A stretch of 64,000 nt of DNA from Aureibacillus halotolerans (GTDB taxonomy: Bacteria; Bacillota; Bacilli; Bacillales; DSM-28697). The notes below the pieces were generated by a model. The model saw nothing but the letters and a program-made list of their open reading frames with translations, did not search any database and was not told where the DNA came from. Numbering within the stretch: position 1 is the stretch's first letter; each line of letters starts with the position of its first letter. Made by a program: the position numbers and the translations under genes. The DNA is taken from assembly GCF_004363045.1 (NCBI RefSeq), contig NZ_SNYJ01000005.1, positions 124,001 to 188,000 of the forward strand, in the 5' to 3' direction. This document shows, piece by piece, positions 58,960 to 64,000 of the stretch.

Positions 58960-59240
58960 GGTGACCCAACTTGCACTTACTTGTCTTGTTTGGTAAGCAA
59001 CATGCCTTAACACTCTTTCTAACTCGTGATAAGAGACCTGAATAAAATAAAAAATTCACGCAGAAACAAACATCAGCGTAGTCAAAATATGTAGACTCCT
59101 GCGGGAACAGCGCGAGCTGAAGATCCCTTCGGAAAGCAAGATTCCGAGGAAGCTGAAGCCGTGCCCGCGGAAAGCGAAGTGTTTTGACGAAGCACTCGTA
59201 TTTACTCTTCACCCTAAAGGGTATAAGGGCAACATCGATT
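58960..59240. repeat. Repeat region R3 (non-coding, single unit)
   Basis: One unit of the family found at R1 and R2: flanks AGGTGACCCAACTTGCACTTACTTG and CAGAAACAAACATCAGCGTAG before, ACCCTAAAGGGTATAAGGGCAACATCGATT after the core. No supportable gene. Together with the stretch to 59522 it leaves about 600 bases of non-coding DNA upstream of the sugar operon. Confidence 0.75.
59081..59187. repeat. Structured repeat core, copy 4 (most diverged)
   Basis: Outer arms GTCAAAA / TTTTGAC, inner GCGGG / CCCGC, apical TCGGAA / TTCCGA. Each differs from copies 1-3 in sequence while keeping the pairing. Confidence 0.85.
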
Positions 59241-59331
59241 TCAAAGGACCTCATCATGGTAGAGTTTGATCGCGTGTTTTACGCTGCGAAAGTTTTGTTA
59301 AAAGATAACAGAGATGATCTCTCTCTAGGTG

Positions 59332-59386
59332 CTCCCCTTTCAATCTCAGATCCGTGATGGATCAGAAATTTAAAGGGGAGTTTTTT
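59332..59386 (+). terminator. Terminator downstream of repeat region R3
   Basis: CTCCCCTTT / AAAGGGGAG (9 perfect pairs) enclosing a smaller GATCC / GGATC hairpin, then TTTTTT. No gene precedes it on the plus strand after 58888, so it would end a non-coding transcript. A weaker CCTAG / CTAGG hairpin with six T follows at 59466-59507. Confidence 0.75.
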
Positions 59387-59522
59387 CTTGTGGGCAAAAA
59401 GAGATGCGAATCTCAGCAATGAGCTTCCCGATCTAACTTGTTTTTCCATTGAGTCGAGGAGGTTTCCTAGATTGATGACATTACCTCTTGATGAACCTAG
59501 GTTTTTTAACAAATAGAAATAC

Positions 59523-59545
59523 ATTTAGTAAATTATTTACTAAAT
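59523..59545 (+). promoter_or_regulatory. Operator of the sugar ABC/GH35 operon
   Basis: ATTTAGTAAAT-T-ATTTACTAAAT, a perfect 23-bp palindrome ending 4 bases before the -35 box. AT-rich sites of this form suit ROK/XylR or GntR-type sugar repressors; the regulator gene is not in the window. Confidence 0.65.
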
Positions 59546-59549
59546 TTTA

Positions 59550-59578
59550 TTGACTAAATGAACACTAACACGTATTAT
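59550..59578 (+). promoter_or_regulatory. Promoter of the sugar ABC/GH35 operon
   Basis: TTGACT, 17 bases, TATTAT. The lipoprotein gene starts 54 bases later. Confidence 0.8.
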
Positions 59579-59583
59579 ATGGG

Positions 59584-59597
59584 TGAAAAGGTTTTCA
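59584..59597 (+). promoter_or_regulatory. Catabolite-responsive (cre-like) site
   Basis: TGAAAAGGTTTTCA is a perfect palindrome that fits the CcpA consensus TGWNANCGNTNWCA except for G at the central C. It lies at the expected transcription start, a common place for CcpA repression. Confidence 0.5.
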
Positions 59598-59632
59598 TTT
59601 TTTATGAAGACGAAAAGGGGAGATTTAAAAAT

Positions 59633-60925
59633 ATGAAAAAGCTAATGGGTCTTATGGCTGCAATGGTTTTGCTTTTGGCTGCATGTGGTGGAAATGATAA
59701 CGCTTCCGACGGAGGCAATGGAGATAGCTCAGGAGAAGGCGGCGAGCAAAACATGACGTTGCAAGCATGGGCTTGGAACATTAACGTGCCTGTGCTTGAG
59801 AAAGCGGCAGAATTGTTTGCTGAAGAAAATCCAGGATTTACACTAGAAATTAATGAAACTGGAACACCTGACGTGTACCAAAAGATCACAACAGGGCTTC
59901 AAGCAGGTGGAGAAGGTCTTCCAGACATTATGCTTGTCGAGGACGATCGTTTACAAGGTTACTTGAATGCGTTCCCAGAAGCGTTTGTGAATGTATCTGA
60001 AAAAGGCTTTGATGAGCATACAGATAAATTCCCAGGGTACAAAACAGAGTTACTGACAAAAGATGGCGGCTTGTATGGCTTCCCGTTTGATGCAGGTCCA
60101 GCAGGCGTGTTTTATCGTACAGACTTGTTTGAAGAAGCAGGTATTGATGCACAAAGCATTGAAACGTGGGATGACTTTATTGAGGCTGGAAAACAGCTCA
60201 AAGAAGCTACTGGCGTCGCTATGACAGGAATTGACGTGAACAATGATGATGGCGTTTACCGTCTCATGCTGAATCAACAAGGGACCTTCTACTTTAATGA
60301 TGCTGGTGAAGTTGCTTTAACTTCTGACGAATCAGTTAAAGCGATGAACGTCATTAAAACGTTGGTCGATGAAGGTTTGAATGAGAACTTGGTAGGTTGG
60401 GATGCATGGATTGGTGGCCTAGCTAACGGAACGATTGCTACAGCACCAACAGGGGCTTGGTTGACAGGGTCACTTACTGGACAAGCACCTGACATGGAAG
60501 GTCAATGGGGCGTCTTCCCATTGCCTGCAATGGAAGAGGGCGGCAATCGAGCAGCTAACCTTGGTGGAAGCAACTATATGATTCCAACTGCTTCTGACCA
60601 GCAAGACCTTGCCTATGAATTCATGGAGTTTTTCTCAACTTCAGAGGAAGTACAGTTAACGGCGATGGAAGGCGGATTGTTCCCGTCATTGAACACCATT
60701 TATGACGAGCCAATCTTTAAAGAACCTGTTGCATATTTCAGTGATCAAAAGATTTGGGAAATGTTTGCGGGTATGATGGATGATATTCCAACAGCAAACT
60801 ACACAGGCAACTATGCGCTTGCTCGTGATGAAGCCACAAAAGCACAATCGTTGACTGTGAACGGCACAGATCCAGTTCAAGCGCTCCAGGAAGCGGCGGA
60901 TCGTCTGAAAAACCGAATTCAATAA
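59633..60925 (+). CDS. Sugar ABC transporter substrate-binding lipoprotein
   Basis: Protein of 430 residues. MKKLMGLMAAMVLLLAACGG is a lipoprotein signal with lipobox LAAC, followed by a Gly/Ser/Asn-rich linker (NDNASDGGNGDSSGEGGEQ). The body is a family 1 solute-binding protein: LQAWAWNINVPVLEKAAELFAEENPGFTLEI, GLQAGGEGLPDIMLVEDD, YGFPFDAGPAGVFYRTDLFEEAGID, and NLGGSNYMIP near the end. It binds an oligosaccharide outside the cell for the two permeases downstream; the GH35 gene suggests a beta-galactoside. GGGGAG precedes the ATG at 59633; the longer frame from 59558 overlaps the promoter. Confidence 0.92.
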   Translation: MKKLMGLMAAMVLLLAACGGNDNASDGGNGDSSGEGGEQNMTLQAWAWNINVPVLEKAAELFAEENPGFTLEINETGTPDVYQKITTGLQAGGEGLPDIMLVEDDRLQGYLNAFPEAFVNVSEKGFDEHTDKFPGYKTELLTKDGGLYGFPFDAGPAGVFYRTDLFEEAGIDAQSIETWDDFIEAGKQLKEATGVAMTGIDVNNDDGVYRLMLNQQGTFYFNDAGEVALTSDESVKAMNVIKTLVDEGLNENLVGWDAWIGGLANGTIATAPTGAWLTGSLTGQAPDMEGQWGVFPLPAMEEGGNRAANLGGSNYMIPTASDQQDLAYEFMEFFSTSEEVQLTAMEGGLFPSLNTIYDEPIFKEPVAYFSDQKIWEMFAGMMDDIPTANYTGNYALARDEATKAQSLTVNGTDPVQALQEAADRLKNRIQ

Positions 60926-60941
60926 AACGATAAAATAGGGC

Positions 60942-60975
60942 ACAGCCTGAGGAGGACGCTACTTCCTCAGGCTGT
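60942..60975 (+). repeat. Intergenic hairpin 1 between binding protein and permease
   Basis: ACAGCCTGAGGA / TCCTCAGGCTGT, 12 perfect pairs with a 10-base loop and no T tract after it. Such hairpins protect the 3' end of the binding-protein message so that it is made in excess over the permeases. Confidence 0.75.
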
Positions 60976-61015
60976 TGCTAAACGCTTTTTATGCGAATGT
61001 GATGAGAAACGGACA

Positions 61016-61052
61016 TTCGCGAGACTCCTTCAGAAAAAAGGAGTCTCGCGAA
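61016..61052 (+). repeat. Intergenic hairpin 2 between binding protein and permease
   Basis: TTCGCGAGACTCCTT / AAGGAGTCTCGCGAA, 15 perfect pairs with a 7-base loop, again without a T tract. The rest of the 317-base gap (60926-61242) shows nothing else clear. Confidence 0.75.
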
Positions 61053-61242
61053 TTGCCCGTGGAAAATGAGTAAATGTTCGTTCGTGTAAATTAGAAGCTA
61101 CCAAATGACTCGTATGCAAGCAGATCGTTTATAGTATTCTCATTTTTGATGTCGACGGGCCTCAGATGAAGAAAAGACATCTTCGTCTAGAGTTTTGTTT
61201 CTTACATCAAATTCATTTTATAGGAAGAAGGTGGCGTGGCAA

Positions 61243-62097
61243 ATGAATCGGTCAAAACCCTTTCCATACCTTTTAATAGCGCCGGCAGTACTATTGTTTG
61301 CCGTGTTTACAGCCTATCCCATTGTGGCGTCCTTGCTTTTAAGCTTTCAGAAAAAGGTAGGAGCTACGTATGAGTTTGTTGGCTTGGACAATTATGTTCG
61401 TTTGTTAAATGATTCGATTTTTTGGCAGGCCTTAGAAAACACGTTTATCATCTTCATTTTCCAAGTGCCGATTATGCTGTTCCTGGCTATGTGCTTGGCA
61501 AGTTTATTAAACAGTCAGCTTCTAAAGCTGAAAGGCTTTTTTCGAGTGTCGTTTTTCTTGCCAGCCGTTACATCACTCGTTGCCTATTCGCTCTTATTTT
61601 CTATTATTCTTCAAGACAACGGCATTTTAAATACAATTGTCGGCGTTTTTGGCATTGGCCCAATTCCTTGGCTATCTGACCCGTTCTGGGCAAAGGTTTC
61701 TATTATCATAGCAATGATTTGGCGCTGGACAGGCTACAACATGGTCCTGTTTTTGGCTGCGCTACAAAATGTGCCTGAAGAGATGTATGAAGCGGCGTCC
61801 ATTGATGGAGCTGGGAAAATTAGACAATTTTTCTCTATTACGATTCCTAGCTTGAAGCCTATTCTTCTTTTTGCGGGGATTCTGTCGACGATTGGAACGC
61901 TGCAGCTCTTTGACGAGCCGTTTAACCTGACGCAAGGCGGACCGGCGGATTCCACGATGACACTAGGCCTCTACATTTATGAAAACGGCTTTGAATACTT
62001 TGATTTTAGTTATGGTAGTGCTGTTGCCTACGTTGTTGTTGTGCTCGTTGCGATTCTGTCATTTATCCAATTCAAATTTACAGGTGATAAGTCATGA
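61243..62097 (+). CDS. Sugar ABC transporter permease 1 (MalF/LacF type)
   Basis: Membrane protein of 284 residues with six segments. The EAA loop that docks the ATPase is EEMYEAASIDGAGKIRQFFSITIPSLKPI. It pairs with the next protein to form the channel for the sugar. No ATPase gene is present, as is common for this class in Firmicutes, where a shared MsmX-like ATPase serves several systems. The ATG at 61243 follows GAAGGTGG; the frame reaches back to 61195 without a ribosome site. Overlaps the second permease gene by 4 bases. Confidence 0.92.
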   Translation: MNRSKPFPYLLIAPAVLLFAVFTAYPIVASLLLSFQKKVGATYEFVGLDNYVRLLNDSIFWQALENTFIIFIFQVPIMLFLAMCLASLLNSQLLKLKGFFRVSFFLPAVTSLVAYSLLFSIILQDNGILNTIVGVFGIGPIPWLSDPFWAKVSIIIAMIWRWTGYNMVLFLAALQNVPEEMYEAASIDGAGKIRQFFSITIPSLKPILLFAGILSTIGTLQLFDEPFNLTQGGPADSTMTLGLYIYENGFEYFDFSYGSAVAYVVVVLVAILSFIQFKFTGDKS

Positions 62098-62918
62098 AAA
62101 CGAAGCAGCTTATCGGAAAAGTCGGTATGTATGTGTTTTTGAGTTTGTTTCTAGTTGTATCTATCTTTCCGTTTTATTGGATGCTTATAGGGTCTACCAA
62201 TAGTTCAGATAAAATGTTTGCTTTTCCTCCAACCTTATTGCCAGGAGGAGAGTTTTGGACAAACTTATCCAATCTTGATGCCAGTGTTGGCATTTGGCGA
62301 GTGTTGTTTAATTCTCTTTATGTGTCGGGTCTTTATGTTGTTTTGGCACTTGCCGTCAGCACAATGGCAGCTTACGCGTTTGCCAAGTTTGAGTTCAGAG
62401 GGAGAAACGTCATTTTCACGATCTTCATTCTTTCGATGATGATTCCGTACCAAGCGACCATTATCCCTTTGTTTCAGATGATGACGGACTACGGTCTTTT
62501 AAACAGCTATTTTTCTTTAATTGCACCACAGCTTTGTTATCCATTTGCGATTTTCCTCATGCGGCAAAACTTTGTGGCCTTCCCAACAGAGCTGCTTGAA
62601 GCAGCACGCTTGGATGGTGCTGGGGAGTGGAGAATCTTTACGAGCATCGTGCTGCCGTCTATGAAGCCAGCGCTTGCTGCAACATCAATCTTTTTGTTTA
62701 TGTACCAGTGGAATAACTTTATGTGGCCGCTCGTTGCAATTCGAACGCCGGAGATGTATACGTTCCCCGTGGCTTTGTCCACGTTGAGCGGCGTATCTTT
62801 CACAGATTACGGACAAATGATGGTAGGTATTTCGATTGCTACCATTCCAATTATGATATTCTTCCTCGCCCTGCAAAAGCATTTCGTTTCAGGCATGCTT
62901 GGCAGTGCAGTGAAGTAA
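62094..62918 (+). CDS. Sugar ABC transporter permease 2 (MalG/LacG type)
   Basis: Membrane protein of 274 residues with six segments. The EAA loop is TELLEAARLDGAGEWRIFTSIVLPSMKPA. The start ATGA overlaps the stop of permease 1, which points to coupled translation and a 1:1 complex. The GH35 gene begins 15 bases after the stop. Confidence 0.92.
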   Translation: MKTKQLIGKVGMYVFLSLFLVVSIFPFYWMLIGSTNSSDKMFAFPPTLLPGGEFWTNLSNLDASVGIWRVLFNSLYVSGLYVVLALAVSTMAAYAFAKFEFRGRNVIFTIFILSMMIPYQATIIPLFQMMTDYGLLNSYFSLIAPQLCYPFAIFLMRQNFVAFPTELLEAARLDGAGEWRIFTSIVLPSMKPALAATSIFLFMYQWNNFMWPLVAIRTPEMYTFPVALSTLSGVSFTDYGQMMVGISIATIPIMIFFLALQKHFVSGMLGSAVK

Positions 62919-62933
62919 CAGAGGAGTGCCACG

Positions 62934-64000
62934 ATGTTAACTACAGAAAACAATCAATTTTTATTGAATGGGCAACCTTTTCGCATTCTATCTGGCAGCA
63001 TTCATTACTTCCGAGTGGTGCCAGAGTATTGGGCAGATCGCCTTCAGAAACTAAAAGAATGTGGATTCAATACGGTTGAAACCTACATCCCATGGAATGT
63101 GCATGAGCCAAAAAAAGGGCAGTTCAATTTTGAAGGCTTAGCAGACCTTGAAGCCTTTATTCAAGAGGCGGATAAGCTCGGACTTCACGTTCTCCTACGA
63201 CCGGCGCCTTATATTTGTGCAGAGTGGGAATTTGGAGGTTTGCCAGCATGGCTGCTAAAGGACCGTACGTTAGACCTTCGTTGCGCAGACCCACGCTTTC
63301 TAGAACACCTGGAATCTTACTATAATGTGTTGTTACCGAAGATTGTGCCGTATCTTTCAACAAACGGCGGGCCGGTACTGGCTTTGCAGATTGAAAATGA
63401 ATATGGGGCTTATGGCAATGACCGGGAGTACCTGCAAGTTACGAAGGAGATGTTTGAAGAAAAGGGCATCGATGTTCTTCTCTTTACGTCAGACGGTCCG
63501 GACATGATCCGAGAAGGCTCTCTTCCGGACGTATTGACGACGCTAAACTTTGGCTCACGTGCAGAGGAGGCGTTCCAAGCACTTGATGAATTAAAGCCTG
63601 GAAGCCCACGCATGTGTGCGGAATACTGGATTGGCTGGTTTGACAGCTGGGGAAAGGAGCATCATACACGGCCGCCTGAAGAAGCCGTTGATGTGCTACG
63701 AACTATGCTGGAGGCTGGGGCTTCAGTAAACTTTTACATGTTCCACGGTGGGACAAACTTCAACTTCCATAATGGGGCAAACCATTATGAATTTTACGAT
63801 CCGACGATTACAAGCTATGACTACGATGCGCTGTTGACAGAGTCTGGCGAGATTACTGAGAAATACCGACATGTTCAAAAAGTATTGCAGGAGTATACGA
63901 CAGTTCCAGAAAGTACTCCTACGGCAGTTAAACGACTTCCTGTCACAGCGGTGGATCTAACAGCTTCCGTTAGTCTGTTTGATACGTTATCCTCAATCGG
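62934..64000 (+). CDS. Glycoside hydrolase family 35 beta-galactosidase, 3' end cut by window
   Basis: The first 355 residues are visible and the frame is still open at the right edge. The TIM barrel of GH35 is plain: FRILSGSIHYFRVVPEYWADRLQKLKECGFNTVETYIPWNVHEPKKGQFNFEG, then the acid/base Glu in ALQIENEYGAYG, then the nucleophile Glu in MCAEYWIGWFDSWG, then FYMFHGGTNFNFHNGA. No signal peptide, so it cleaves terminal beta-galactose from sugars brought in by the ABC transporter of the same operon. AGAGGAG lies 7 bases before the ATG. Intact GH35 proteins of bacilli have about 580 residues, so some 225 are missing. Confidence 0.93.
   Translation, partial: MLTTENNQFLLNGQPFRILSGSIHYFRVVPEYWADRLQKLKECGFNTVETYIPWNVHEPKKGQFNFEGLADLEAFIQEADKLGLHVLLRPAPYICAEWEFGGLPAWLLKDRTLDLRCADPRFLEHLESYYNVLLPKIVPYLSTNGGPVLALQIENEYGAYGNDREYLQVTKEMFEEKGIDVLLFTSDGPDMIREGSLPDVLTTLNFGSRAEEAFQALDELKPGSPRMCAEYWIGWFDSWGKEHHTRPPEEAVDVLRTMLEAGASVNFYMFHGGTNFNFHNGANHYEFYDPTITSYDYDALLTESGEITEKYRHVQKVLQEYTTVPESTPTAVKRLPVTAVDLTASVSLFDTLSSI

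Noticed and set aside
59299-59400. Metabolite riboswitch in front of the sugar operon
   Set aside because: The hairpin with T6 at 59332-59386 lies about 165 bases before the mapped promoter boxes and no known aptamer consensus was recognised; it is better explained as the end of an upstream transcript.
59279-59524. Minus-strand 81-codon frame
   Set aside because: It covers two terminator-like hairpins and has no ribosome site.

Overview
The window looks like chromosomal DNA from a low-to-medium GC Gram-positive of the family Bacillaceae. The grounds are strong AGGAGG-type ribosome sites with frequent TTG and GTG starts, U-tract hairpin terminators after most operons, a T-box-controlled threonyl-tRNA synthetase, an ECF41 sigma factor, SLH and GH76 cell-surface genes, and many small transport and regulator genes. 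An alkaliphilic or soil Bacillus relative (Shouchella-like) is a reasonable guess, but the genus cannot be fixed from sequence reading alone. No rRNA, tRNA, phage, transposase or CRISPR array was seen.

Layout. 0-12.5 kb: the end of a sugar isomerase gene, two GNAT genes' worth of accessory enzymes and a YdcF protein, a frameshifted MFS exporter, a HAD phosphatase, an ECF41 sigma factor with its carboxymuconolactone decarboxylase partner, an orphan HEPN-type protein, an ABC-2 exporter, a DUF2975/YozG-like pair, and a TetR-MFS efflux unit with two matching operators. 12.5-24.5 kb: a decayed ABC remnant, acyl-CoA dehydrogenase, Nudix, secreted GH76, a frameshifted GNAT, a histidine phosphatase, a stand-alone E. 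coli-type aspartate carbamoyltransferase, a frameshifted SLH protein, a HicAB-like toxin-antitoxin pair, a methyltransferase, a WYL regulator and an SDR. 24.5-31.7 kb: a DASS anion symporter, an AraC/GyrI regulator, thrZ behind two tandem T-boxes, a wrecked MerR/TipA gene, Hsp20 and a TauE/SafE permease. 32.7-38.8 kb: a six-gene operon for an amino-sugar-acid (D-glucosaminate type): deacetylase, PLP ammonia-lyase, aldolase, sugar kinase, GntR regulator, GntP permease. 38.9-46.8 kb: GH127 with a divergent AraC regulator, cardiolipin synthase, a second TauE/SafE, an APH-like kinase. 46.9-56.0 kb: a signalling island with a 1740-residue kinase-ATPase-GAF-histidine kinase, a cupin protein, a receiver-histidine kinase hybrid, an unknown protein and a NarL-type response regulator. 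56.3-58.8 kb: an NAD-binding epimerase-like protein and DUF1206. 59.5-64.0 kb: a sugar ABC transporter operon leading into a GH35 beta-galactosidase cut by the window edge.

The most notable non-coding signals are (1) four copies of a roughly 110-bp structured repeat at 32.2, 45.1, 45.5 and 59.1 kb whose stems change together between copies, and (2) a 26-bp bipartite motif found upstream of the giant kinase gene and again upstream of the unknown gene at 54.7 kb, both times 11 bp before a -10-like hexamer. The second links the signalling island into a candidate self-wired regulon.

Three genes each carry one apparent frameshift (MFS, GNAT, SLH), and two loci are clear gene remnants. The single frameshifts could be real decay or base errors in the assembly.
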